DNA of 32,229 bases. It comes from a bacterium OM1 bin76. GTDB lineage: Bacteria; Actinomycetota; Acidimicrobiia; Spongiisociales; ZC4RG35. The translations under genes and the position numbers were made by a program. The notes beneath the pieces are model-generated. The model saw only the letters and a list, made by a program, of their open reading frames with translations, was not told the origin of the DNA and ran no database searches. Below, one piece after another: positions 21,833-29,880 of this stretch (positions are counted from its first letter, which is position 1; every line of letters starts with the position of its first letter). Location: the NCBI GenBank assembly GCA_002238785.1, contig MPNA01000034.1, forward strand, positions 1-32,229, written 5' to 3'.

Positions 21833-22320
21833 TCCGACATTTTCAGCATTACCGCGTACCGACTGACATTTGGATCGAAACATTTGAGCTGCGCCATATG
21901 GAGTCCATTGCTAAGTCACGAATGCCCAACGAGACCGGTGGCATACTGATCGGAGCCCGTTCGTCGCGCGGTCTCTGGGTACTGGCCTCCATCGAAGTTC
22001 CACATCAGCAACCACGCCCTAACCGCTACTCCTTGGCCACCACCAAGGCCAACCAACTTTTGCAGGAGTACCTACGGCAGGCAAGGCTTGACAAGAGTGA
22101 ATTTGGGTACATCGGAACCTGGCACTCTCATCCGGCTTCCTGTGGACCTTCGCCAATTGACTACAGGACGGTTCGCCGGGATAGCCGCTACCAACGCGAC
22201 GCTGTGGCCATGCTGGTAATAGCACGATGCGGTACCAGTGGTTGGACAACCCATGCTGTCATTGCAAGCAAGCGACGAACTGCTGTCGCAAGAGTGAGAA
22301 CCCGCCTCCCCAGCCAATAG
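21829..22320 (+). CDS. JAB/JAMM (MPN) metallopeptidase, deconjugating enzyme
   Basis: This 163-residue protein starts at GTG 21829, overlapping the previous TGA as GTGA. The open frame extends further upstream but only inside the E1 gene. JAMM zinc-peptidase residues are present: Glu35 in NETGGILIG, His99 and His101 in WHSHP, Ser108 and Asp111 (PSPID). There are six residues between His101 and Ser108, one fewer than in the classical signature. Such proteins cleave ubiquitin-like modifiers from their precursors or targets; in CBASS the equivalent is Cap3. Together with the E2-E1 gene this gives a full attach-and-remove pair. It is the last gene of the operon. Confidence 0.88.
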   Translation: MIRHFQHYRVPTDIWIETFELRHMESIAKSRMPNETGGILIGARSSRGLWVLASIEVPHQQPRPNRYSLATTKANQLLQEYLRQARLDKSEFGYIGTWHSHPASCGPSPIDYRTVRRDSRYQRDAVAMLVIARCGTSGWTTHAVIASKRRTAVARVRTRLPSQ

Positions 22321-22514
22321 AGACGGAGGATCACCAAAACGATGTCCCGAGTCGCCACGCGTCGCACGCTACAACCGCCAAGGTCTCTGTTGGGATCCTG
22401 TGCGCATTAGTGATTTTGCGGCTGAAGCGGGGATTAGGGACGAATCTGCCTGGTGTTGAGGTTTCGAAGGGTGTCTAGCGCGGTCACTTGCCCGCTTTGC
22501 GTTCGGCCACCGCG
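22321..22514 (+). other. Convergent intergenic region
   Basis: A GGAGG at 22325-22329 precedes a 22-codon ORF (ATG 22341 to TAG 22409). The spacing is long and the peptide Arg-rich with no family, so I do not call it a gene. The region ends in the shared hairpin at 22473-22520. Confidence 0.3.
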
Positions 22515-22520
22515 TTAGAC
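22473..22520. terminator. Bidirectional hairpin between the two MBL operons
   Basis: A 12-bp inverted repeat (GTCTAGCGCGGT and ACCGCGTTAGAC, one G-T wobble) with a 24-base spacer lies between the convergent operons and overlaps the stop codon of the minus-strand MBL gene (22515-22517). Position and symmetry suggest a transcription block used from both sides; there is no long T-tract. Confidence 0.55.
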
Positions 22521-23396
22521 ATCAAGGGTTCCGATGTAGTACCCGTCATCATGTGGCCGCCTTTTGTTGGTCAGGAAGCCAACTGAATACGTGGGTGAGG
22601 ACACGTATACATGCACCACGCCGGTGTCACACTCGAACACGATGTCCCTGGCCGTGTTTTGGGTAATCGTGTTGTACCCCTGGTAATACTGGAGGTCAGT
22701 GGAGGGTGCCTCGCCAACGATGATGATTTTGGGAGCCATTTGGTTAAGCCACAGCTTCGGTACACGTCCTGACTTCCTCCCGTGGTGCGGCGCAAACAAG
22801 AGGTCTGCTTTCGGTAGAGTGAAGGCATTCTTGATGGCTTCCATGAAGTCGGTTTCGAGGTCGCCCATCCATATAGCTGTCACTCCGCCGTCCATGCTGT
22901 ACTTGATGATGGGCGAGATGTTGTTGGGACTCTCGCCACGCGCGGCGCTCGCCAGAGCACTCTTGAAGTGTTGATTGGCCGTATCCGGCCACAGAATGTT
23001 GATCCCCGACGACCCGCGCTCAGCATTGCTCTCGTTCATCCACTTTCGCCTGGACCCCTTGTAGATGTGAAACGCCTTCGAGCTATCGCGAAGTTGCCGA
23101 TACCGCTTGAAGTCCGTAGTCTCGAACCCTTTTGTGGCCGCGTTGTTCACGCAGTAGAAGGCTGGTATCTTCATCCGGTCGTCTAAGAAGGCGAGGCCCC
23201 CGATGTGGTCTTGGTCGGGATGAGTCGAGATGAACCTGGTAATGCCCTTTCCCTTGCGTTCGCGTTCAAGTTCATTGACGATGCGGTGCTTGTTGTCGGC
23301 TGACAGGGAACAGTCGATCATCGTGAAATTGTCCGAATTGTGACGGATGTAGAACATGTCCCCGTTGCCCACGGATAGTGATTTGATTTTGCTCAT
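22515..23396 (-). CDS. MBL-fold hydrolase (ComEC-like), second operon
   Basis: This 293-residue protein starts at ATG 23396, overlapping the stop of the membrane-protein gene (ATGA). It has the same fold as the 19119 gene: SVGNGDMFYI, metal ligands in STHPDQDHIGG (57-67), IWMGDLETD, and LFAPHHGRKSG. It is shorter because it lacks the charged insertion. It has no signal peptide or membrane segments. The low overall similarity to the other MBL protein suggests two separate families rather than a recent duplication. Translational coupling to a four-helix membrane protein suggests that the hydrolase works at, or is controlled by, the membrane. Confidence 0.82.
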   Translation of the reverse strand: MSKIKSLSVGNGDMFYIRHNSDNFTMIDCSLSADNKHRIVNELERERKGKGITRFISTHPDQDHIGGLAFLDDRMKIPAFYCVNNAATKGFETTDFKRYRQLRDSSKAFHIYKGSRRKWMNESNAERGSSGINILWPDTANQHFKSALASAARGESPNNISPIIKYSMDGGVTAIWMGDLETDFMEAIKNAFTLPKADLLFAPHHGRKSGRVPKLWLNQMAPKIIIVGEAPSTDLQYYQGYNTITQNTARDIVFECDTGVVHVYVSSPTYSVGFLTNKRRPHDDGYYIGTLDV

Positions 23397-24061
23397 GATT
23401 TGACCTCAGCGTAGGTGACGTAGAGTTCGATCGAATACTGTCGATAGAACTTCAGATATCGAAGGTACATGGCGACCCCGACAAACGCCGCCGACAGGAG
23501 GCCCGCCCACAACTCGGTTGGGTCAATTTGGTCATTGACGACAATCGCGAGTCCAATCAGAGCAGTGCTGATGAGCGCCGCCATCGAAGTGTTCCTAGCA
23601 AAGCCGTATAGGTTCAGGAACACCGCCAACCGTGCTCTGGGGTATTCATCTCTCCGTACCACGCCGAAGCAATGGTAGAAGAGCGCCTCTCCTGGTTCGT
23701 TGATATCGGCTTCGCCCTTGGCTCTGTCGAGCACACGTTTGGCGGTCACTTCTGGAAGGGGCTTGTGGTACGCCTTGAGGAATCGACGCCACCAGGGGAG
23801 CGGGTCGCCATGAAAAAGCCACCAGGTGGGTGACCCAATGAGCTTCCTGGTCAATCGGCGTTCTAGCAGAAAGCTTGAGACCGAAGCGACTATATGTCCG
23901 ACCAGATAAGCGGCGATAACCAAGACGAGAGCCTGACTAGCGTTCATTTCCAGGCGGAAGGCTTCCACGCCCTGATACGCAAACGAGACACCGGCCAGAG
24001 TGGTTACGCCCGAACTCAGGCACCCAAAAAAGTCATAGGCCGAAAACGGGATCTTGTCCAT
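23393..24061 (-). CDS. Membrane protein paired with the MBL hydrolase
   Basis: The protein is 222 residues from ATG 24061; the frame is open 18 codons further up, but that stretch is not protein-like. Hydrophobic segments lie at about 12-30, 43-65 (LVLVIAAYLVGHIVASVSSF), 150-172 (AALISTALIGLAIVV) and 182-201 (LWAGLLSAAFVGVAMYL). A soluble loop of about 80 residues in the middle carries many Arg, Lys and Trp (SPTWWLFHGDPLPWWRR). I do not know the family. It shares a transcript with the downstream MBL gene and lies next to IS debris on its upstream side. Confidence 0.72.
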   Translation of the reverse strand: MDKIPFSAYDFFGCLSSGVTTLAGVSFAYQGVEAFRLEMNASQALVLVIAAYLVGHIVASVSSFLLERRLTRKLIGSPTWWLFHGDPLPWWRRFLKAYHKPLPEVTAKRVLDRAKGEADINEPGEALFYHCFGVVRRDEYPRARLAVFLNLYGFARNTSMAALISTALIGLAIVVNDQIDPTELWAGLLSAAFVGVAMYLRYLKFYRQYSIELYVTYAEVKS

Positions 24062-24119
24062 CGCCCCTGCATCATATCGCAATCCATGTCTGGTACGCTG
24101 CCAATGGTGGTCCATCAGG

Positions 24120-25104
24120 ATGTGGAGACCCCCCGGTTTGAATGTGGAGCCCTATGTGGAGCTTCTACGGAGTCGCAGGTCAGGGGTGGTGGACCACAGG
24201 CCACCCAGGCCTATGGTCCATTTATCAAAAATAAGTGGGCCAGTTAGGCTGTTTTTGTTGCCTTTTCGCCTATTTTCGGGCATTACTAGTGCCTGTTGGC
24301 GTGCCGTGGTGGGGTTTGGGTGTGTTGGGCGGCTCGTGGTGCTGGTTTGGGCCTTTTCGGGCGCGCTAAAGCCGACAGTAAGGGTTTACTGTCGGCGCTT
24401 GGGGTGCGTCGGTGGTTCTAGCCGGGCGGTGCCCTCGGGGTGAGACTGTCCGCGCTGATGTTGCGGCGGGTCGGCTGGTGATTCTTGGGCCTGGCCGGAG
24501 GAACAGGTTTGTCGGTTCGGGTTCTTTCGATCCCGATGGTTTCTTTGACGTTGTGAGCAATGGCCAGGGCCAGCACGCCGATAGTGTGAGCCGCGAGACC
24601 GAAGGAGCGGCACCATCCGGCTTTGAGGCCGCCTTTGTCTTTGAGCATGGAAATGGTTTTCTCGCTGGGGTTTCGACGTCCGTAGCTTCGTTTCCAAGCG
24701 GGAGTTCCGAACGGAATGTCCTGGTAGGAGTCGAGAAGGTCGACTGGGACGCTGACCATGCCATGACAGCACTGCTTTTCGTCGTCGATGGGCACGTACG
24801 GAGCGGCCTCGTTGGGAATGGTGTCAGAGTTGCGGGTCTTGGCGTTGGTGGTGACCCTCCCAGCGCACTGGGAACAGCCGAACTGGCCGCCGCCTTCGAC
24901 GAGTTTGCGGTTTCGTGTCCACCGCCACAACGCACGGTTGGCATACCACTTGGTCACGTCTTCGGGTTTGGTGTCAGCGGGTGGGATGTGCCTGTGTTCG
25001 GGCATCCACTGCTTCCCAGGCCATACGTTGGCGCGCCAATCGCCCGGGTTCGTCGTTTTGAACGAGCTTATGCCGAGTTCAGGCCAAAGAGGTCTCTCAC
25101 GCAT
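24120..25104 (-). mobile_element. Second copy of the DDE insertion sequence, 5'-truncated
   Basis: 24120-24417 repeats the iteron, palindrome and hairpin block of 8736-9034 (hairpin at 24371-24396). 24418-25015 repeats the last third of the transposase at high identity. Beyond about 25015 the match to the first copy is lost, so two thirds of the gene are missing or replaced. Confidence 0.75.
24418..25104 (-). pseudogene. Transposase C-terminal fragment
   Basis: This 228-codon frame has the same C-terminus as the 9035 transposase: WMPEHRHIPP, ALWRWTRN, CSQCAGRV and YGRRNPSEKTISM with the catalytic Glu. It reads through the point where the first copy is frameshifted, which shows that GG is the ancestral form there. 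The first 30 residues do not match the other copy, and both catalytic Asp residues are missing, so it cannot be active. Confidence 0.75.
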
Positions 25105-25181
25105 AGGTGGTCTCCAAGAGTTGTCACACCCCCGGACATAGACTGAGGCAGTTCGAATCTGACAGTAAGAGAGGAGCGGCC

Positions 25182-25622
25182 TTGCATTACAACATGGAAC
25201 TTGACGGACGGCTTCTGAGTGGATATAGCACTGGTGTTAGGCGGTTTCCGTGGCTTGCGGTTGTTGGGCTGGTGTTATCAGGGGCGGGTGGCGCTGTTGA
25301 AGCCGTCTGGTGGTTAGTGAACGGCCCAACGTGGGAAAACCTCTACCTGTTTCTTGTAGCAGGGACGCCGTTTTGGTGGACCCTTGGACTCCACGTAGCG
25401 GGTGGGATTGCAACGGAGATCCATTGGCGAACGCAACCCGAGGGCCGGTGGTGGGCACTCCCCGGCCGTGTGCTGGCTCTCGCGTGGACCTTGCGGACGA
25501 TCCTGGGTCTGTTAATTCTTCTTCTGCGATGGGTGTTGATAACCCATGGTCCCGATCTCGTCGAAGGGATGATGTCCAAGAAAAGACGATCCAGACGGCC
25601 GCGCCGGAGAAAGTACCGTTAG
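25182..25622 (+). CDS. Small membrane protein with basic tail
   Basis: This 146-residue protein starts at TTG 25182, because a GAGGAG (25171-25176) sits five bases upstream; ATG 25194 is the next choice. Three or four hydrophobic segments are visible: WLAVVGLVLSGAGGAVEAVW, LYLFLVAGTPFWWTLGLHV, and RTILGLLILLLRWVLI. The C-terminus is strikingly basic (MSKKRRSRRPRRRKYR), suited to holding nucleic acid or acidic lipid at the inner membrane face. I recognise no family. It lies directly beside the truncated IS, transcribed away from it. Confidence 0.55.
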   Translation: MHYNMELDGRLLSGYSTGVRRFPWLAVVGLVLSGAGGAVEAVWWLVNGPTWENLYLFLVAGTPFWWTLGLHVAGGIATEIHWRTQPEGRWWALPGRVLALAWTLRTILGLLILLLRWVLITHGPDLVEGMMSKKRRSRRPRRRKYR

Positions 25623-26034
25623 CAATCAAGAAGACGGGACAGAAATGCACATGGCATCGGGTTGATAAGGGATTTACGAGACCCAGTCGGGGCGAATGGA
25701 CTCCTCGTGGGCTATTGACGGGTGAGCGGGAGGCGGATCCAGCGCGGTTTCACATGGCTGACCAGCAAAACCGGCTTGGGTCGATGCCTGGTGCGATCTC
25801 GTGTGATTGGAGGGCGAGTTCCAGGCCGATGGGTCCGGGATTGGTCGCCCCTGTACCTGGAGTGACGCAAAACCTGGGGAACCGGAGCAATACCAGCCAG
25901 CGATCCGCCAGACGCTACGATCCCAACCGGCACAGCGACCAGTAACCCACATAGTCGGCGGCCCTCCCGTTTCTCCGAGATCACGACATAAAGCTGCTTA
26001 GCGCCAGCCCTATACGAACCGTAAAATAGGAGCT
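25623..26034. other. Gap with an IS fragment
   Basis: About 25795-25857 matches the middle of the transposase (top strand 9820-9885, around the sequence for GLELALQSHEI). The rest shows no gene. A TAAAAT at about 26021 with a weak TTAGCG 18 bases upstream may be the promoter for the gene at 26035. Confidence 0.45.
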
Positions 26035-26448
26035 ATGCGTACAAGTTGCAGCGGGAGCACTTCTGGGCAAACGCCTAACCTAGTTGGCCTTGACGGGCTT
26101 CCCCCTGCCCTTCACCCGCCGATGACCCGCGACCAGGAGAGAAGCCTGTTTCTTCATGCCGTGATCGTCAAAGAACTCCGGTCCCGGGAAGCAGAAGTGG
26201 TAGAGATCGCCCGCCGCAACGTCTCCCACATGCGGTCAGTCAACCCACGCGCTGCCCCACTGTTGGACGAATGGAAGCGCATACTGCAAGGAACGACCGA
26301 TTACATAGCCGAACGGGCACTTGACCCCAGCTTGCATGGACGGGACCTCAGGCAGGTTACTCCCTTCGCTGGGGTGCTGACCAGTGCTCAGCGTTTCGAT
26401 GCCTACCGTTCGTTCAGGAAAGCGTGGAATGGACAGAGCAGAGTTTGA
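26035..26448 (+). CDS. Putative antitoxin of a DUF6036-type pair
   Basis: This is 137 residues from ATG 26035, which follows AGGAG by only two bases; an internal ATG at 26122 removes a low-complexity Pro/Ser/Thr start and fits the domain better. The core is helical: LFLHAVIVKELRSREAEVVEI ending the first half, then DEWKRILQG and LRQVTPFAGVLTSAQRF. The last block resembles the small proteins that usually precede DUF6036 nucleotidyltransferase genes in actinobacteria. It overlaps the next gene by 20 nt, as expected for a toxin-antitoxin pair with the antitoxin first. It has no recognisable DNA-binding motif. Confidence 0.55.
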   Translation: MRTSCSGSTSGQTPNLVGLDGLPPALHPPMTRDQERSLFLHAVIVKELRSREAEVVEIARRNVSHMRSVNPRAAPLLDEWKRILQGTTDYIAERALDPSLHGRDLRQVTPFAGVLTSAQRFDAYRSFRKAWNGQSRV

Positions 26449-26968
26449 ACACACCATCCGGACAGCTGGTACCGTCCTGAACGAAACCGAAGTTCTGGTG
26501 ATCGGCAGTCAGGCCATCCATGCGTCAACTCTCAACATCCCAGAAATAGCGGAACGTTCCATGGAGGGGGACTTCGCCGCGTTTGATGACCCCTTGGAGC
26601 GAAAAGCCGACTTGCTCGACGGCACCGTCGGCGAAGCGTCGATGTTTCATGACATGTTCGGCTATTACATTCAGGGTGTTACCCGTTCCACGGCCGTCCT
26701 ACCGCAAGGCTGGAAGGATCGGCTCATTAGATACGAAACTCCGAATACCAACGGAGTGGTGGCTTGGTGCCTCGAGGTTCACGACCTTTGGATATCCAAG
26801 GCCATCGCCTGGCGTTCTAAAGACTTGGCGTTTTGCGTTGCTCTAGTCGAGGAAGACCTGGTGGACACCGTCACTCTTGCCCGTCGTCTGGACAAAGTCA
26901 GAAACCTCGAACCCCAGCAGCGCTCCCGCGTGTCCGAACTGATCAGCAGCCTGTCGGGTTCTGACTAG
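26429..26968 (+). CDS. DUF6036-type nucleotidyltransferase-fold protein, putative toxin
   Basis: This 179-residue protein starts at ATG 26429 inside the end of the preceding gene. VLVIGSQAIHAS (22-33) is the nucleotide-binding Gly-Ser turn of the Pol-beta nucleotidyltransferase fold. The acidic pair that binds metal is probably Glu46 and Asp48 (SMEGDF), a variation on the usual DxD. Helical sequence follows, with LEVHDLWISKAIAWRSKD resembling the family's conserved 'DL..SK..A.R.KD' block. Relatives such as AbiEii and MenT modify tRNA or other RNAs and block growth during phage infection. That activity is inferred. Confidence 0.7.
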   Translation: MDRAEFEHTIRTAGTVLNETEVLVIGSQAIHASTLNIPEIAERSMEGDFAAFDDPLERKADLLDGTVGEASMFHDMFGYYIQGVTRSTAVLPQGWKDRLIRYETPNTNGVVAWCLEVHDLWISKAIAWRSKDLAFCVALVEEDLVDTVTLARRLDKVRNLEPQQRSRVSELISSLSGSD

Positions 26969-27213
26969 ACCGATTGCTCCAGCCGCACCCTCACGCGATG
27001 TAGGGCATAACCCTTTGCTTCTCCCCAGTCCATCCACGCTGCCGCTACATCTTCCGTGGTCGGTTCCGAAGACAGCCATGACAGGCTGCTGGAGTTATTG
27101 GACAATCGTATAAAGGAGGAGAGGGATCTTAATAGCCGCAAGGCTTGGAAGAAGCTGCTAGCAGCAGCGCCCGCGTGGGCCGTAGCCTGGCGACGTCCGC
27201 TGATCGCCATCAA
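26965..27213 (-). pseudogene. Remnant with C-terminal WGEAKGY motif, copy 1
   Basis: The last 30 or so codons (about 26965-27057) read TTEDVAAAWMDWGEAKGYAL. A second sequence at 28831-28910 has TTEEVMERWLAWGEAKGYIP. The match at both protein and DNA level shows a duplicated gene end. Upstream of it this frame loses similarity and becomes Ser/Leu-rich. Here the plus strand at 27056-27215 is instead protein-like (DRLLELLDNRIKEERD). It could be a small antitoxin or regulator; the family is unknown. Confidence 0.3.
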
Positions 27214-27216
27214 CTT

Positions 27217-27405
27217 CCCCGGTTTGAATGTGGAGCCCTATGTGGAACCCCTGATAGCGGGGCTCCGTGGTTTCATGCAAACCGAGCCTACGGGGTTCAT
27301 GAAGGTGAGGCCACCGTGTACCTCAGTTTCCAATCCAGGGTGCCGTAGGGGATGAGTTGGAAGGAATCGAGCAGGTCCACTGGGACACCGGCGAAAGCCA
27401 CACAT
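27217..27405. mobile_element. IS fragments (end block and transposase piece)
   Basis: 27217-27262 carries the second and third TGTGGAG iterons of the IS end. 27345-27395 matches transposase DNA around the sequence for SVPVDLLDSYQDIPFG. The intervening block found in full copies is missing, so the element is deleted internally. 27406-27568 shows nothing certain. Confidence 0.55.
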
Positions 27406-27568
27406 CTGTGGTCGGGTGTCGTCCATTGGCCCGCTGAGAGCAGCGTCCCGTTCTCAAGTAACGCGCTGGTCCCATCAAGCACAGACAACCGTGCAACAAC
27501 CGTCTATCTGGAAAGGAACGTCAAACTGTCGTCGGTCGCTCGGACCCTCCAATGGTGAACTGAGGGTC

Positions 27569-27793
27569 ATGCCCGAGCAGCCCACCATCGATCCTTGCGC
27601 TTCGCCACCGCCAACGATCCTGACGATGGAAGAGGCGCTGGCCCGGGGCCGGGAAAACTACAAACGTGGGATCGCCGCCGGTATGTCGCCGACCCGCAAT
27701 ATCAAAAGACGATTGGCGTGGAAACGCTCCCGGGGGATAGATACCACTGCCGAAGAACAAGCCTGCGGTCTCCGACCCAAAACACCCCTCTGA
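27569..27793 (+). CDS. Small protein upstream of a nucleotidyltransferase-fold gene
   Basis: This 74-residue ORF starts at ATG 27569. After a Pro-rich start it reads LTMEEALARGRENYKRGIAA and then a basic region (NIKRRLAWKRSRG). It is small, charged and helical, and lies 77 bp ahead of a toxin-like gene, the usual position of an antitoxin. I recognise no family. The ribosome binding site is weak (GAGG about ten bases upstream). Confidence 0.35.
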   Translation: MPEQPTIDPCASPPPTILTMEEALARGRENYKRGIAAGMSPTRNIKRRLAWKRSRGIDTTAEEQACGLRPKTPL

Positions 27794-27870
27794 CGGGCGT
27801 AGGTGAACGCTGACACGGATGGTTTATTGGAGGGGATCCTCCGGTCAGAACCGGCAGCCCACAATGGATA

Positions 27871-28397
27871 TTGTACGCCGCGGCGGCTTTTGACAGCATC
27901 GTTGAGTATCCACAGACCCTAGTCGGCGGCGGCGCCCAGGTGTTCTACACGCAACAGACCCGACCCACCGACATAGACATGGTGGGCCGGATCACCTCTC
28001 GGGACATGGAATCTCTGGCGGCTGCCGGGTTCAAGAAGAAAGGCTGCCACTGGTACTACGGATGGGAACATGAAAGCGGAGTGCTTGTCGAGGTGCCCTC
28101 CGAAGAGTCATACGGAATGGACACGCCGGACATCGTGTCTGTGAACGGGTAATCCCCTGCGGGTCATCTCGCTCAACGACCTGATGATAGACCGTCTTGT
28201 ACAAGCAACCGACAACACCGACGAAATCTGGGACGAAGCAGCGAACCTCGCTAAGGGTGTAGGCGGGCTGGTTGACTGGGAATTGATACGCGTCCGGTGT
28301 GCGGAGCAACGAAAAACCGACATAGGTCTGAGAGGCCTCCCTCGGACACTTGATGATGTGCTCGACATTTTGGGAATCGGCGGCGGACGGGCAGTTA
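27871..28397 (+). pseudogene. Nucleotidyltransferase-fold gene (AbiEii/DUF6036-like), frameshifted
   Basis: From TTG 27871 the first frame reads TLVGGGAQVFY (17-26) and RPTDIDMVG with an intact Asp34-x-Asp36 metal site, and stops at 28152. One base later the next frame continues the same family pattern: NPLRVISLNDLMIDRLVQAT and then DEAANLAKGVGG. Removing one G from the GGG at 28147-28149 joins them into one protein of about 170 residues. The catalytic site is intact, so the break may be recent or a sequencing error. The second frame then runs without a stop into the gene starting at 28398. Confidence 0.55.
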
Positions 28398-28732
28398 TGG
28401 ACTACGACGCTTTGTTCGCGGCGGCGGCCGAGGTAGTAGCGGCGGCGGCGGAGGGAGTTTCCAGAGCGGCGATGTTCGGTTCCCTGGCCCGCAGAGAACA
28501 TTCTCGCAAGGAAACCGAGGTGGGGCTGTTGCTTGTCTGGCCCGACGACAGCGGCGACGAAACCGACCTGTGGATGGTCGGAATGGAAACGGCTCGGAGA
28601 GTGGGAGAAGTCATAGGGCGGCCCTGTGTCCCGTGGGTTTACACGGAAACCGAGTTTTCGGTGTCGGCGGTTGACGACCCGGAGGTTTCGGAGAGGCTTT
28701 CGGAGGGCAGCGTCGACCTGCCGATTAGATAG
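28398..28732 (+). CDS. MNT-type nucleotidyltransferase-fold protein, active site degenerate
   Basis: The protein is 111 residues from ATG 28398. AAMFGSLARREHSRKETEVG (24-43) is the minimal-nucleotidyltransferase signature, but the two metal-binding Asp residues of 'SDIDLL' are replaced by Glu41 and Gly43. It should therefore bind but not transfer nucleotides, or serve as an antitoxin-like partner. The frame is open upstream into the preceding gene with no stop between, so a fusion of the two domains is possible. The Ala-rich N-terminus comes from GCG/GGC triplet runs at 28420-28450. Confidence 0.55.
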
Positions 28733-28830
28733 AGTCACAACAACGGGGCCAGCGCGTTATCGGGGAGGCTTGCTATCTCATACCACGAGTAGCCAGAACC
28801 AACTCGGGGAACAGTGTTTCTATCGCGTTG

Positions 28831-28995
28831 TCACGCGATGATAGGGATATACCCTTTCGCTTCTCCCCAAGCCAGCCATCTCTCCATGACCTCTTCTGTG
28901 GTCAATCCCATACCTTGGACGAGAGATTCCCCAGAAATGGTATGCAACGCTGCCACGACCTTCGCCCTGCCTCTCTGCAATTCTCCCAGCATGTA
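28831..28995 (-). pseudogene. Remnant with C-terminal WGEAKGY motif, copy 2
   Basis: The reading is LGELQRGRAKVVAALHTISG followed by TTEEVMERWLAWGEAKGYIP and a stop at 28831. An ATG at 28993-28995 would give a 54-residue peptide; beyond it the frame is fused to IS-derived sequence. The end is homologous to the remnant at 26965. Both lie downstream of nucleotidyltransferase-fold genes on the opposite strand, so the pair may be traces of a duplicated module. Confidence 0.35.
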
Positions 28996-29310
28996 CGAAT
29001 CGGTTACGTCTTTGGGTTTGGCGTCGTCGGGTGGGATGTGCCTATGTTCGGGCATCCACGGCGGCACCAGCGTTTCCCGTGGAGTTGAGGAGTCGTCGAG
29101 CAGGTCCACTGGGACGCTGATCATGCCTTGACAGCACTGCTTGATGGGCAGGTGGGGAGCAGCTTCGTTGGGAATGGTGTCAGGGTTGCGGGTCGGGGTG
29201 TTGGTGGTGACCCTCCCGGTGCATTGGGAACATTCGAACTGGCGAGGGCCGAGGATGTGAGCGGACAGGCCGAAAAGTCCGGCACCGTCAAAGGCTCTGA
29301 CCCGTGATTT
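28985..29310 (-). mobile_element. Scrambled IS transposase fragments
   Basis: About 28995-29095 matches the DNA for WMPEHRHIPPDD and flanking residues. About 29095-29245 matches the DNA for SVPVDLL and the Cys-rich CSQCAGRV region. The spacing and order differ from the full copy, so pieces were deleted and rejoined. No intact frame remains. Confidence 0.55.
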
Positions 29311-29470
29311 CAGGGTTTTGCGTCAGCATCGTCACGACCTGGAAGGTTGCGAGGGCGCCCTGAGTGGCAAAACCTGGGGAGAGTTGGCCTATATGCTCAA
29401 CCAGCCGGCAGTCATCCGAGAGGGTGATCGGCCTTTAGGGGTCTATCTTCCCTGGGTTTATGAGACGTGA
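29300..29470 (+). pseudogene. Possible XRE-like gene fragment
   Basis: A plus-strand frame ending in TGA at 29468-29470 reads LRQHRHDLEG, then ALSGKTWGELAYMLNQ and GVYLPWVYET. The GKTW block recalls the ILHGKTWPDLLTISRLE segment of the XRE protein at 12035. It has no start and is bounded by IS pieces, so at most it is a gene end. Confidence 0.2.
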
Positions 29471-29539
29471 TGCCAGTTCCCATGCTACGCGAAGTTGGTT
29501 TTGTCGTTTAGCGACCCAGTCAAGCACCATGTCCCCGTT

Positions 29540-29690
29540 CGGCCTTCGGAAAGTTTGAGGGTGCCTTTGTCCTTGATCATGGAAATGGTTCTCTCGCTGC
29601 GGTTTCGGCGTCCGTAGCCTTTGTCCTGAGCGGGAGTGCCGAAAGGGGATGTTCCACCACACCGCTGCTGTGCTGCCCGAACGATCCGGT
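29540..29690 (-). mobile_element. IS transposase fragment
   Basis: This stretch matches the DNA encoding RNPSEKTISMIKDKGG (the catalytic Glu region) and the preceding GTPAW block of the copy at 9.2-9.3 kb, with many substitutions. 29691-29880 shows no gene. Confidence 0.5.
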
Positions 29691-29880
29691 AACCCGAGGC
29701 AAATGGTGTCGTTCATCATCCGAGCCCCCCAATAGGCCATAGAAAACGATGGGCGGAGGATTATCGGAAGGCCTAGGTGACCTCGGGCGGGCTACGCTTC
29801 CTCTCAATGGCCGAGCGAGACAAATACAGGCGCCAGATTCGCTAATCCCCTATGAGATAGCTTGCAGCAGGAAGGTTTCG

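Noticed and set aside
19119-22320. CBASS type II operon
   Set aside because: E2-E1 and JAB are present, but there is no CD-NTase cyclase and no effector; the first gene is an MBL hydrolase.
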